Source of the DNA: Fimenecus sp052298855
GTDB taxonomy: Bacteria > Bacillota > Clostridia > Oscillospirales > Acutalibacteraceae
NCBI GenBank assembly: GCA_052298855.1
Contig: DAVZXP010000003.1
Coordinates: forward strand, 124,001 to 188,000
DNA length: 64,000 nucleotides
Direction of reading: 5' to 3'
Shown here: positions 41,311 to 50,082 of the stretch, in pieces
How the letters are laid out: each line of letters opens with the position of its first letter
Numbering within the stretch: the stretch's first letter is position 1
Made by a program: the position numbers and the translations under genes
The notes under the pieces: generated by a model
Database searches by the model: none
What the model saw: only the letters and a program-made list of their open reading frames with translations
What the model was told of the DNA's origin: nothing

Positions 41311-42894
41311 ATGCCTAAAAAACAGCAGATGAAAAAGACAAGCACGACCCATTTCGGAATTCAGCGTAAAATCGTAGCGAATATGACTGCGGAGAGCTGG
41401 GAGACAATACCGCACGTAACCTATAACTATGAGCCCGACGTGACGGAGTTTATGATTGAGTATCAAAGACTCAACGAGAACTGCGCTCCCGAGGACAAGA
41501 TAACACTTAATACTCTTATGCTCAAAATTATAGTAGAGGGTCTAAAGGCAGATCCTGCCATGAATGCGCATATTGACTTTGACCGCAAGCTTGTCAGAGG
41601 CGAAATACACACCTTTGAGGATATAAATATTTCAATGCCGATGGTACTCCCCAACGGCGAAATGATGACGATAAATCTCCACAACTTTGAAAATAAGAAT
41701 TTGAATCAGATGGCGGACTACATTAAGGACGTCAACCGCCGTGTCGCAAACACAAATCTTAACGAGGTTATGTTCGACGTTTCACTCGACAACACCCTCA
41801 CAGCATTAAGGCACGGAAAAATCAAGCAGACTATCTACCGCCTTATCGGCTCAAAGACAGGTAAGCACAGGGTCAAGACTCTTTCGGGCAAGGCGAAAAA
41901 GGAATATGAGGCTATCCCCGAAAAGGACAGGCTTACAAAGAGAGACATCGAGCAGGGCACAATTACCGTTTCAAATATAGGCTCGACCTACCGTCAGCAG
42001 AGAGGCGAAACGTGCTTGCTTGAAATCGTACCGCCGCAGGTTTGCGCCATTGCACTCGGTGCTGTTCAGGATAAGCCCGTTGTTATCGTAAACGAAAACG
42101 GCGAAAAGGAAATCGCTATACGTCAGGTTATGCCGCTTTGCATTGCCTTTGACCACAGGGCACTTGACTTCGGAGAGATTGTTCCGTTCATAAAGCGACT
42201 TGACGAAATCTTTGAAGCACCCGAAATTATCCACACCTGGAGAGACGGCGGAACAGACGATATAGATATGGAAGAAATCAAGGTTGAGCGTGAAGAGCGT
42301 GAGGCTAAATACGAGCAGTCTAAGGAACGTGAAAAGGCTCGCAAGGAAGCAGAGGACAAGGCGAGAAAGGCTCAGCGTGAGGCTGAAAAGGCGGAGCGTG
42401 ATGCCGAAAAAGCACAAAAAGAAGCTGCCGAAAAGGCACTCAAGGCTCAAAAGGATGCCGAAGAAAAAGCACGCAGGGAAGCCGAACGTCTTGAAAAGGA
42501 AAAGAAGGACGCCGAGGAAAGGGCAAAGAGAGAAGCCGAGAAAGCCGAAAAGGACAAAAAGGATGCCGAGGAGAAGGCTCTCAAGGAACAGCTCAAGGCA
42601 GAAAAGGCTCAAAAGGACGCAGAGGAGAAGGCGAAGAGAGAAGCTGAAAAAGCGGCACAAAAAGAGGCGGATAAAGCTCGCAAGGAAGCCGAAAAAGCTC
42701 AAAAAGAAGCTGAAAAAGCCGAAGAAAAAGCAAGAAAAGAAGCCGAGAAGGCTCAAAAAGACGCCGAAAAAGAGTCTAAAATACAGCTCGAAATCAAAAA
42801 GGCTCAAAAGGACGCCGAGGAAGCCGTTAAAAGAGCAGAGGAAGCTAAAAAGAAAGCTCTCAAAGCGAAAAAGGATGCAGAAAATATCAATTGA
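41311..42894 (+). CDS. E2-like 2-oxoacid dehydrogenase acyltransferase domain with long coiled-coil tail, no lipoyl domain
   Basis: 527 residues. Residues about 10-310 match the catalytic domain of dihydrolipoyl acyltransferases (CAT-like fold): RKIVANMTAESWETIPHVTY, GTITVSNIGS, and the active-site motif FDHRALDFGE with His282 and Asp286. The usual Gly after Asp is Phe here. There is no lipoyl domain and no E1-binding domain, and no E1 or E3 gene lies nearby. Residues about 320-525 are a continuous Ala/Lys/Glu-rich coiled coil with heptad-like AEKAQKDAEEKA repeats. The real substrate is unknown; such stand-alone domains may acylate something other than lipoyl groups or act as a scaffold. ATG at 41311 behind GGAGAGGAG, 75 bp after the GH110-like gene. 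Confidence 0.78.
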   Translation: MPKKQQMKKTSTTHFGIQRKIVANMTAESWETIPHVTYNYEPDVTEFMIEYQRLNENCAPEDKITLNTLMLKIIVEGLKADPAMNAHIDFDRKLVRGEIHTFEDINISMPMVLPNGEMMTINLHNFENKNLNQMADYIKDVNRRVANTNLNEVMFDVSLDNTLTALRHGKIKQTIYRLIGSKTGKHRVKTLSGKAKKEYEAIPEKDRLTKRDIEQGTITVSNIGSTYRQQRGETCLLEIVPPQVCAIALGAVQDKPVVIVNENGEKEIAIRQVMPLCIAFDHRALDFGEIVPFIKRLDEIFEAPEIIHTWRDGGTDDIDMEEIKVEREEREAKYEQSKEREKARKEAEDKARKAQREAEKAERDAEKAQKEAAEKALKAQKDAEEKARREAERLEKEKKDAEERAKREAEKAEKDKKDAEEKALKEQLKAEKAQKDAEEKAKREAEKAAQKEADKARKEAEKAQKEAEKAEEKARKEAEKAQKDAEKESKIQLEIKKAQKDAEEAVKRAEEAKKKALKAKKDAENIN

Positions 42895-42921
42895 TAAAAT
42901 CGGCATAAGTAAGTATAAAGT

Positions 42922-42957
42922 GACAGCCACTCAAAATAATATGAGTGGCTGTTTTTG
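42922..42957. terminator. Terminator after the acyltransferase-like gene
   Basis: Stem ACAGCCACTCA / TGAGTGGCTGT followed by TTTTGTTT. Confidence 0.8.
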
Positions 42958-42976
42958 TTTAGCTTTATAATTGCTT

Positions 42977-43846
42977 TTATTCCGTTGTTCTTTCGTGGCG
43001 GTTGTTATATACGAACATTAAAACAGCTGCGAGGATTATCACGGCGTAGCCGACGAAGCTCATTAAATCGGGCACTTGCTTGAACACAAGGTAGCCGATA
43101 GCCGAGGTAAAAAGTATCTGCGAATAATCGTAAACCGATATTTCCCTTGCAGGCGCATAGGAGTATGCCGCAGTTATGGTAAACTGTCCGCCTGCCGCAC
43201 CTGCACCGGCAAGGATAAGATAAATCCACTGCTTAACGCTCATAGGCTCGTAATCGGCAATGAGAAACGGCAGCAGAACGACCACCGAAAACGCCGAAAA
43301 GAAGAAAACTATAAACGGACCCTTTGCGCCCGCTTCGCTTGCTTTTCTGATAAAAGCATAGGCTGCACCCGCACCTATTCCGCCCAACAAGCCCATAAGC
43401 GACGGAAAAAGCTCTGAATTACCCATTGAAGGCTTGACTATCAGCATACTTCCCAAAAACGCTGTTGTTATTGCTCCCAGCTGAAACGGAGTTGCCTTTT
43501 CCTTTAGCACAAAAATACTGAATACAATCGCAAAAAACGGCGACATTTTATTGAGTATCGAAGCGTCGGCAAGCACAAGGCGGTCTATCGCATAGAAGTT
43601 GCAAACAAGTCCGATTGTTCCTGCGACAGAGCGAAGCAGTAAATATTTATATGACCGCTTCGGTGCTTTGAACACACTCGGGTCCTTTAATAAAACAGCT
43701 AGTGCAAACAGCATTGCGACGGCGTTTCTGAAAAATGCTTTTTGAAATGTGGGCAAATCCCCTGCAAGATGCACAAAGGTCATCATAAGTGCAAACGAAA
43801 ATGCCGACGTTATCATAAGTAAAATGCCCTTATGCTTGTTTTTCAA
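42977..43846 (-). CDS. EamA/DMT-family transporter
   Basis: 289 residues if started at the TTG at 43846 (LKNKHKGILLMITSAFSFA), which has AAAGGCGG at proper spacing. The longer ATG frame to 43978 would overlap the end of exonuclease III and adds no membrane segment. Ten membrane segments in two EamA repeats, with the first-half SAFSFALMMTFVHLAGDLPTF, of which FALMMTFVHLAGD is typical, and the second-half GAGAAGGQFTITAAYSYAPA. The DMT superfamily exports or imports small metabolites; the substrate cannot be told. It follows exonuclease III by 46 bp on the same strand. Confidence 0.85.
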   Translation of the reverse strand: MKNKHKGILLMITSAFSFALMMTFVHLAGDLPTFQKAFFRNAVAMLFALAVLLKDPSVFKAPKRSYKYLLLRSVAGTIGLVCNFYAIDRLVLADASILNKMSPFFAIVFSIFVLKEKATPFQLGAITTAFLGSMLIVKPSMGNSELFPSLMGLLGGIGAGAAYAFIRKASEAGAKGPFIVFFFSAFSVVVLLPFLIADYEPMSVKQWIYLILAGAGAAGGQFTITAAYSYAPAREISVYDYSQILFTSAIGYLVFKQVPDLMSFVGYAVIILAAVLMFVYNNRHERTTE

Positions 43847-43892
43847 AACATCACCGCCTTTATCATTTTTAAGAGGATTGTCCCCTGCCGCT

Positions 43893-44651
43893 TTATATAT
43901 CCAAAATAAGCTCGACGGGACAATGGTCACTTCCGAAAATCTCCTGATGAATAGATGCGCCGACAAGATTTTTTTCAAGCTTTTTCGAAGCTATGAAATA
44001 GTCGATACGCCACCCTACGTTCTTATCCCTTGCGTGGAAACGGTATGACCACCAAGAGTATTCGTTCTCCGCATCGGGATAAAAATATCTGAACGTGTCG
44101 ATAAATCCGCAGTCGAGCATCGTTGTCATTTTTTCTCTTTCCTCGGGAGTAAAGCCGGGATTTTTCGTGTTCGTTTTCGGATTTTTAAGGTCTATTTCCT
44201 TATGTGCCACATTCAAGTCGCCGCAGAAAACAACAGGCTTTTTCTTTTCAAGCTCCAACACATATTCTCTGAATTTATCCTCCCACGACATACGGTATTC
44301 AAGCCTTTTAAGCCCGTCCTGCGAGTTCGGAGTGTAGCAGGTTATAAAATAGAATTTTTCAAATTCAAGCGTTATAACTCTGCCCTCATTATCGTAAAAA
44401 GGCTGTTTAATTCCGTATTCTACGCCGATAGGCTCGTCCTTTGAAAATATCGCCGTACCCGAATAGCCCTTTTTCTCGGCATAATTCCAATAACAATGAT
44501 AGCCCTCGGGGGAAAAATCTATTTGTCCCTGCTGAACCTTTGTTTCCTGCAAGCAAAATACATCTGCGTCAAGGCTGTTGAACGCCGTCATAAAATCCTT
44601 GTTCATAACAGCTCTTATTCCGTTTACATTCCAAGAAATAAATTTTTTCAT
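43893..44651 (-). CDS. xth: Exonuclease III / AP endonuclease
   Basis: 252 residues from the ATG at 44651 (MKKFISWNVNGIRAV), with AGGAGAG upstream; the longer frame to 44789 lacks a start site. It cuts DNA at abasic sites and degrades 3' ends in base-excision repair. Family residues: Asn8/Asn10 in WNVNGIR, Glu36 in CLQETKVQ, the Tyr in CYTPNSQDG, the Asp/Asn pair in CGDLNVAHKEIDL, and the C-terminal GSDHCPVEL. All metal-binding and catalytic positions appear intact. It is upstream of the DMT transporter gene on the same strand. Confidence 0.96.
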   Translation of the reverse strand: MKKFISWNVNGIRAVMNKDFMTAFNSLDADVFCLQETKVQQGQIDFSPEGYHCYWNYAEKKGYSGTAIFSKDEPIGVEYGIKQPFYDNEGRVITLEFEKFYFITCYTPNSQDGLKRLEYRMSWEDKFREYVLELEKKKPVVFCGDLNVAHKEIDLKNPKTNTKNPGFTPEEREKMTTMLDCGFIDTFRYFYPDAENEYSWWSYRFHARDKNVGWRIDYFIASKKLEKNLVGASIHQEIFGSDHCPVELILDI

Positions 44652-44811
44652 ATTGTTTTTCTCTCCTGAATTTTTCTGCTTAAAAGTATACCACATTATC
44701 GGACAAGGCTCAATAAAATATATTGTTATTTTATTGACATTGTATTGTAAAGAAGGTAAAATACAAAATGTTCGCAAATAAACACGCATAGTTTATGAAA
44801 AGAGCTTTATT

Positions 44812-45702
44812 ATGAATAATAAAACAAATACCGCCGCAAACGTTGAAGCCGACAGATCCTTATGGAGCATATTTGCAAAAGCCGTCGGGTTAATTATGGG
44901 CGTGGCGATAGCGTATATTGTGCTTTATATGGCATATAAGGACGGCACAACCTATTATCAAACCCCATCCTACACCAATCCGAGTATGGACGCATTTTCT
45001 CCGACGCTTGTTCCCTCGACGGCTCCGAACAGCCCGAACGTCATTATTGTTCCGAGCGGCGAAAATGATATACCTCATATCGATTTGACGAAAACGCCTC
45101 AGACCAAAGAGGAAATTGTCGAATACTACAAGGGTGCAAATTACAAGGTTAAAACGCAGGCGAAGAGCGTTACAAGGACATACAACAAGGTTTCAAACTA
45201 CAACAATGTTCTCGAAACGGGCAGCAATCCCATTCTTTCAAGGATAGGCAAGGCTGTTATGGGAAAATTCCTTACGGAAAGCCTTGAGCCGAAAACTTTT
45301 ACGGGACAAAATGAAATAGCAGGTGCTTTTCCGCCGCCGAACTCGGTATGCGGACTTACTGCGGATGAGGTTGAGTCCGCAACGTGCACCGATAAGGGCA
45401 ATTTTTTCGAGCTTGAAATACATATGCTCCCCGAGGTTGACCCCGTAAACGGCAAGGGCACGGGTGCGGTAAGCACCGTAATCACAAAAAAGGAAATTAC
45501 CGATGCGGTTGAGGGATATGTTGAAATATCCGACATTCGCTGCGAATATGAAAACGTATATTTGATTGCAAACGTCGATAAAAGCACGGGCGATATTACA
45601 GAGCTTTATGTAAATATGCCGTTGTATCTCAACCTGTCGGCTCTCGGCATGAACTGTAAGGTCGGCTTATGCTTTGAGGACAAATATACGGTTAAATGGT
45701 AA
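44812..45702 (+). CDS. Membrane-anchored hypothetical protein
   Basis: 296 residues, not recognised. A short charged N-terminus, one membrane segment (about 22-43, FAKAVGLIMGVAIAYIVLYM), then a Pro/Ser/Thr-rich stretch (50-80, TLVPSTAPNSPNVIIVPSG), and an outside domain of mixed beta/alpha composition (about 110-296). That domain has two Cys pairs in VCGLTADEVESATC and near the C-terminus (MNCKVGLC). ATG at 44812; the upstream spacing from the ribosome binding site is ordinary (GAAAAGAGC). It is followed by the HAD phosphatase gene after 16 bp, so the two may be co-transcribed. A cell-surface role is an inference from topology. Confidence 0.7.
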   Translation: MNNKTNTAANVEADRSLWSIFAKAVGLIMGVAIAYIVLYMAYKDGTTYYQTPSYTNPSMDAFSPTLVPSTAPNSPNVIIVPSGENDIPHIDLTKTPQTKEEIVEYYKGANYKVKTQAKSVTRTYNKVSNYNNVLETGSNPILSRIGKAVMGKFLTESLEPKTFTGQNEIAGAFPPPNSVCGLTADEVESATCTDKGNFFELEIHMLPEVDPVNGKGTGAVSTVITKKEITDAVEGYVEISDIRCEYENVYLIANVDKSTGDITELYVNMPLYLNLSALGMNCKVGLCFEDKYTVKW

Positions 45703-45718
45703 AAGAGAGGATTCGGAA

Positions 45719-46507
45719 ATGAGCAAAAACCCTTTGTTTGACAAAATCAAATATTTTATTATAGATATGGACGGCACATTTTATCTTGACGGCAACCTTA
45801 TTGACGGCTCGCTTGATTTTCTTGAAAAGGCAAAGAGTGTCGGAAAAGATTTCTGCTTTTTCACAAACAATTCATCTAATAATGTTGAGGTTTGCAAGGC
45901 TAAGCTTCACAATATGGGTTGCGAGGTTACAGACGATAAAATCGTAATTTCCTCACACGTTACAATTTCCCACCTTAAAAAGAATTATCCGAATGCTTCG
46001 GTTTATCTTTTGGGTAATGAAAGACTTACGGCTGATTTTGTAAACGCAGGAATTTGTCTTGATGATGAAAACCCCGATATTGTGGTTTTGGGCTTCGATA
46101 CAACCCTCACTTATGAAAAAATCAGAAAAGCCTGCAAGTTTATCGCAGAGGGCAAAAAGTACATTGCCACGCACCCCGATTTTAACTGCCCGACGGCAGA
46201 CGGCTTTATGCCCGACACAGGCTCGATGATGGCTATGTTCAAGGCTTCGACAGGCAAAGACCCCGAGGTTATGGGCAAGCCGCACGCTCACACGGTCGAA
46301 TATCTTACGGAAAAGCTCGGCTGTGAAAAGGAGGAGCTTTGCTTTATCGGCGACAGGCTTGAAACCGACATTGCAATAGGTATGGACAACGGCGTAACCT
46401 CGGTGCTTGTGCTCACGGGCGTTACCGATTTGGACTTATACGAAAAGAGTGATATTAAAGCCTCGTTTGTGGCAAAATCCTTAAAGGCATTATCGAAAGA
46501 ATTATAA
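45719..46507 (+). CDS. HAD-IIA family hydrolase (NagD/pNPPase-like phosphatase)
   Basis: 262 residues from the ATG at 45719 (MSKNPLFDKIKYFIID), with AAGAGAGG upstream; the frame extends to 45674 inside the previous gene. HAD motifs are complete: DMDGTFYLDG (nucleophile Asp and acid/base Asp), FFTNNSSNN (motif II), GKPHAHTVEYL with the conserved Lys, and IGDRLETDIAIG (motif IV). A cap domain lies between motifs II and III. NagD-like enzymes dephosphorylate nucleotides and sugar phosphates in the cytoplasm, including pyridoxal phosphate or p-nitrophenyl phosphate in vitro. The natural substrate here is unknown. Confidence 0.92.
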   Translation: MSKNPLFDKIKYFIIDMDGTFYLDGNLIDGSLDFLEKAKSVGKDFCFFTNNSSNNVEVCKAKLHNMGCEVTDDKIVISSHVTISHLKKNYPNASVYLLGNERLTADFVNAGICLDDENPDIVVLGFDTTLTYEKIRKACKFIAEGKKYIATHPDFNCPTADGFMPDTGSMMAMFKASTGKDPEVMGKPHAHTVEYLTEKLGCEKEELCFIGDRLETDIAIGMDNGVTSVLVLTGVTDLDLYEKSDIKASFVAKSLKALSKEL

Positions 46508-46511
46508 AAAT

Positions 46512-46549
46512 TACGGAGATACTCATTTTATTGAGCGTCTCCGTTTTTG
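46512..46549. terminator. Terminator between the HAD phosphatase and spoIID genes
   Basis: Stem ACGGAGA..CTCA / TGAG..TCTCCGT followed by TTTTG. Confidence 0.75.
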
Positions 46550-46550
46550 T

Positions 46551-47552
46551 TTATTCGAGAGGGATTTTTTTAATCTCCGTTCCTGTATAATAGTGCGTTA
46601 AAATGGTCTTGTAATCGCTGCCGTTTCGTGCCATATAATCAGCCCCGTACTGGCTCATTCCGATAAGATGACCGTATCCCGAAACATTAAAAGTGAAATT
46701 ACCGTTTGAGTATTCCACCGAAAACGCAGGACTTCTCAATGAAAACAGTTGCCGTGTTTTTGCTCCCGTCAGCGTTTTCGAGCCTATTGTAATATTTTTT
46801 ACCGCCCCTGCCTCGGTTCTTTCGATATTCCCTATCCAAGCGGACGGGTCGTCGCCGAGTTGTATATCATTTTCGCTCGAAAGAGCCTGACGAAACTGCT
46901 CCGTATTCAAAACAACTGTTGATGAACAATCGGGCGACAGCTTATCCCCCGAGGACACGACCGACACAAGATACGGCAACTCCCCTCCCCATATATCCGA
47001 AGCATTTTCGGTTTTTCCCGTACTTATCGCACAGTATGCCGCTACAATCGGCTCAGAATTATACGTTACCGCCTCGCCTGCTACCTCGCTTACGGCAGAG
47101 AGGATTTTTTCGTGGTAACGCTCGTATTTGTCGCCCCATTTTTCCTTTTGCTGTTCTTCGCTCAAATATCCCTGATGCTTTTTCGGGTCGTCCGAAATAT
47201 CCGCACCGCCGAGCGAGGAATCGGGATTTTTACGAAGCCTTACAAGGTTTGTATATGCCGCAACCGCCTGTGCCTTCAATGCTTCCTCGTGATATGTTGC
47301 AGGCATTTCACTCGCAACACAGCCGACAAGGTATTCCGTGACGGAAGCGGTCATAATATTTCCGTCTGCCTTTGCCATAACCCTTACCGTGTCCGATTTT
47401 TCGGCGTTCGACTCTCCGCTCTTTTCAAAAATCGGCATTGAAAAGGTGTTCTTAACATTATTTGCCGAAAATTCCGACAAATCAAGCGCCGCCACAGGGA
47501 CAACTATCATTGCAATCAGTAGAGCAAGTACAAAAATCACAGGTCTTTTCAT
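46551..47552 (-). CDS. spoIID: Stage II sporulation protein D
   Basis: 333 residues. SpoIID is a lytic transglycosylase of the engulfment complex that cleaves septal peptidoglycan during sporulation. N-terminal membrane anchor or signal (about 4-22), then the SpoIID domain with VTEYLVGCVASEMPATYHEEALKAQAVAAYT, from which VGCVASEMPATYHEEALKAQ is the hallmark; the catalytic Glu is in SEMP. The C-terminal GYGHLIGMSQYGADYMA is also diagnostic. ATG at 47552 with GGAGGGAATT upstream. Its own transcription unit, divergent from citrate synthase. Together with dpaAB and spoIIQ it supports sporulation ability. Confidence 0.93.
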   Translation of the reverse strand: MKRPVIFVLALLIAMIVVPVAALDLSEFSANNVKNTFSMPIFEKSGESNAEKSDTVRVMAKADGNIMTASVTEYLVGCVASEMPATYHEEALKAQAVAAYTNLVRLRKNPDSSLGGADISDDPKKHQGYLSEEQQKEKWGDKYERYHEKILSAVSEVAGEAVTYNSEPIVAAYCAISTGKTENASDIWGGELPYLVSVVSSGDKLSPDCSSTVVLNTEQFRQALSSENDIQLGDDPSAWIGNIERTEAGAVKNITIGSKTLTGAKTRQLFSLRSPAFSVEYSNGNFTFNVSGYGHLIGMSQYGADYMARNGSDYKTILTHYYTGTEIKKIPLE

Positions 47553-47586
47553 TTAATTCCCTCCGTTTATAATTCTTTGGTTTTCG

Positions 47587-47615
47587 TTGACTTTACGGCT
47601 GTTTTGATATACAAT
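47587..47615 (+). promoter_or_regulatory. Sigma-A promoter of the citrate synthase operon
   Basis: TTGACT (47587-47592), 17 bp, TACAAT (47610-47615). Confidence 0.6.
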
Positions 47616-47679
47616 ATAATATCAATTAAAATGAATAATTGTGTCTTAATATATATTTAATCAACAAGGAGGCTCGGAA

Positions 47680-49092
47680 ATGTCCGAATTTATCTCATCT
47701 ATCTCCGACAGTACTATTCACAGTTTATGCGATGAATTGCTAAAAAATAACAGCATACAGCCGGAAGATTATAAAAGATTTGACGTCAAAAAGGGCTTGA
47801 GAAATTCCGATGGCACCGGCGTTATGGCAGGTCTTACAAAAATCTGCTCGGTTGAGGGCTACTACATAGACGACGGCGAAAGAGTGCCGAGAGAGGGCAG
47901 ACTTTTTTACCGTGGAATAAATATGAGCGATATTGTCAAAAACTGCAAGCAGGAAAACCGCTTCGGCTTTGAAGAGGTCGTTTGGCTTTTGCTCTTCGGC
48001 GATTTACCGACAAAGGAGCAGCTTGACGCTTTCACTTCCGTTCTCGCTCAGGCAAGAGAGCTGCCCGACGAATTTATCGAGGATATTATTATGAAAGCGC
48101 CGTCAAGGGATATTATGAACAAGGTCGCAAGCTCCGTTCTCGGTCTTTACACCTTTGACGAAAATCCCGACGACACCTCGCTTGAAAATGTGCTTCGTCA
48201 GTCAATTCAGCTCATTGCTCAAATCCCTATGCTTATGTCTTACGCATATCAGGCAAAGCGCAGAGCGTTCGACCACAAGAGTATGTACATTCATCAAAAC
48301 AAGCTCGACTACACTATGGCGGAGTCGATTTTAGGCTCTATCCGTTCGGACAGAAAATTTTCGGACGCCGAAGCAAAGCTTCTTGATACATGTATGATTA
48401 TCCATGCAGACCACGGCGGCGGTAACAACTCGGCATTTACGACACGCTGCATAACCTCGACGGGCACGGACACCTATTCCGCCATTGCGGCAAGTATCGG
48501 CTCACTTAAAGGACCTAAGCACGGCGGTGCAAACATTCGTGTTCACAGAATGCTTGAGGATATTAAGGCAAACGTCAAAAACACAGCAGACGAGGGTCAA
48601 ATTGCGGATTATCTTACAAAGGTTATCAAAAAAGAGGCAGGCGACGGCTCGGGGCTTATTTACGGTATGGGACACGCTGTTTACACCCTTTCCGACCCGA
48701 GAGCAAAGCTCTTAAAGCAGGATGCGGCTAAATATTCAAAAGAGTTCGGCTACGAAGAAGATTTCCGTATACTCGACACAATCGAGAGAGTTACTCCCGA
48801 GCTTTTCTGCAAGTACAAAGGTATTAAGAAAAAGATTTGTGCGAATGTCGATTTGTATTCCGGACTTATATATTCAATGCTCAACATTCCCGAGGAACTT
48901 TTCACACCGCTGTTTATGGCTTCAAGGTCCGCAGGTTGGTGCGCTCACAGAATGGAAGAGCTTTATTCGGGCGGAAAGATAATGCGACCTGCATATAAGA
49001 GCGTTTCTCTGCCGAGAGACTTCGTTCCGCTTGCGGAGAGAACAGATAATCATAAGGTTCAAAACGAATACATACCCAGCGAAGAAAGATAA
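47680..49092 (+). CDS. Citrate (or 2-methylcitrate) synthase
   Basis: 470 residues, longer at the N-terminus than the 370-430-residue classic enzymes, as in the Clostridial group. Condenses oxaloacetate with acetyl-CoA to citrate, feeding 2-oxoglutarate and glutamate synthesis. Active-site landmarks: HADHGGGNNSAF, SLKGPKHGGAN with the oxaloacetate-binding His, GMGHAVYTLSDPR with the catalytic His, and SRSAGWCAHRMEEL near the end. ATG at 47680 with AAGGAGG upstream. First gene of a run of five closely spaced genes (citrate synthase, membrane unknown, AEC transporter, holB, ricT). Confidence 0.92.
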   Translation: MSEFISSISDSTIHSLCDELLKNNSIQPEDYKRFDVKKGLRNSDGTGVMAGLTKICSVEGYYIDDGERVPREGRLFYRGINMSDIVKNCKQENRFGFEEVVWLLLFGDLPTKEQLDAFTSVLAQARELPDEFIEDIIMKAPSRDIMNKVASSVLGLYTFDENPDDTSLENVLRQSIQLIAQIPMLMSYAYQAKRRAFDHKSMYIHQNKLDYTMAESILGSIRSDRKFSDAEAKLLDTCMIIHADHGGGNNSAFTTRCITSTGTDTYSAIAASIGSLKGPKHGGANIRVHRMLEDIKANVKNTADEGQIADYLTKVIKKEAGDGSGLIYGMGHAVYTLSDPRAKLLKQDAAKYSKEFGYEEDFRILDTIERVTPELFCKYKGIKKKICANVDLYSGLIYSMLNIPEELFTPLFMASRSAGWCAHRMEELYSGGKIMRPAYKSVSLPRDFVPLAERTDNHKVQNEYIPSEER

Positions 49093-49111
49093 TTACGAAA
49101 GAGGCTTAAAA

Positions 49112-50068
49112 ATGAGTTCAAAATCATCAAAAAAGAACATTAGCTTTAAGGCGATATACGCTGTTCTCGGCGTTGCACTCGCTTGTTTGATACCGATAAG
49201 AATTTATCAGCTTGTATGTCTTAACGAGAGAGATTCAAGCGGTTTTTTCGCAAGAATAAACGCAAGTGTTAATATTTTTTACGCTCTCGCAGTTGTCTTT
49301 GCGGTTGCATTGTTCGTGCTTGTTACGCTTTCAAACAAGGTCACGGCTTCAAAGTCCGTGAGAGGCAAATCGAAATCACTCCTAATCGGCTCGGCACTAC
49401 TTGCGCTCGGACTTGCGTATGACACGGGCATTTGCCTCGGTTCGTTTATAAAATCCGTCACAAGCTACGGCGCAGGCTCAAACGTAATGGCATATCTTTT
49501 CTCAAACGGTATGTTTGCGTTATTCTTCGAAGCTCTTTTCGGCTTGTGCGCTTCTATTTATTTCATACTCTTTGCCCTCTATTACAATGACGGCAAGGGC
49601 AATTTTTCAGACTACAAATTCCTCGCCTTGACTCCCCTCTTCTGGGCAATGTTCAAGACGGTTTACAGATTTATGACAAAAATCAGCTTTACGGTATTGG
49701 CTGACCTTATGCTCGAATTGGCTATGCTTATATTTATGATGCTTTTCTTTATGTCATTTGCAAGAATAAGCTCTCAGGTTTGCCAAAAGTACGAAATGCG
49801 TAAGGCTATGCGCTACGGTCTGATTGCGGCAATGTTTGCGCTTGTAATCGGCATATCAAGACTTGCTGTTACGGTTTGCGGACTTTCGTCTACGCTTCCG
49901 ACGGGCTTCCCGTTATCACTTACCGATTTAACATTCGGCATTTTTGCAATCATCTACGTTGCCGCTTGCTCAAAATCGGGCAGAAGCGCAAGCGAGGACG
50001 ACTTGCTCGCCGATAACGACGAAACGCCGTCAAAGGATACGGTTGACGAAGATTTCCTCAATAACTGA
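49112..50068 (+). CDS. Polytopic membrane protein of unknown function
   Basis: 318 residues from the ATG at 49112 (MSSKSSKKNISFKAIYAV), with GAAAGAGG upstream. The frame begins at 49031 inside citrate synthase, but that extension has no ribosome binding site. About eight hydrophobic segments span 15-290, with a basic N-terminus and an acidic cytoplasmic C-tail (SEDDLLADNDETPSKD). I do not recognise a family and see no catalytic motif. Placed 19 bp after citrate synthase and 14 bp before the AEC transporter. Confidence 0.7.
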   Translation: MSSKSSKKNISFKAIYAVLGVALACLIPIRIYQLVCLNERDSSGFFARINASVNIFYALAVVFAVALFVLVTLSNKVTASKSVRGKSKSLLIGSALLALGLAYDTGICLGSFIKSVTSYGAGSNVMAYLFSNGMFALFFEALFGLCASIYFILFALYYNDGKGNFSDYKFLALTPLFWAMFKTVYRFMTKISFTVLADLMLELAMLIFMMLFFMSFARISSQVCQKYEMRKAMRYGLIAAMFALVIGISRLAVTVCGLSSTLPTGFPLSLTDLTFGIFAIIYVAACSKSGRSASEDDLLADNDETPSKDTVDEDFLNN

Positions 50069-50082
50069 CGGCAGGTACAAAT

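Noticed and set aside
41971..42930. 319-codon frame on the minus strand opposite the coiled-coil gene
   Set aside because: It is a mirror of the Lys/Glu/Ala-rich coding sequence (Phe/Leu/Ser-rich product) without a ribosome binding site; the plus-strand frame has the E2 domain motifs.
42284..42970. 228-codon plus-strand frame in the coiled-coil region
   Set aside because: Arg/Lys-rich shadow in the +1 frame of the repetitive coiled coil; no start signals.
43847..43978. N-terminal extension of the DMT transporter to an ATG at 43978
   Set aside because: It overlaps the end of exonuclease III, has no ribosome binding site and adds no hydrophobic segment; a TTG with a good site at 43846 fits the family start.
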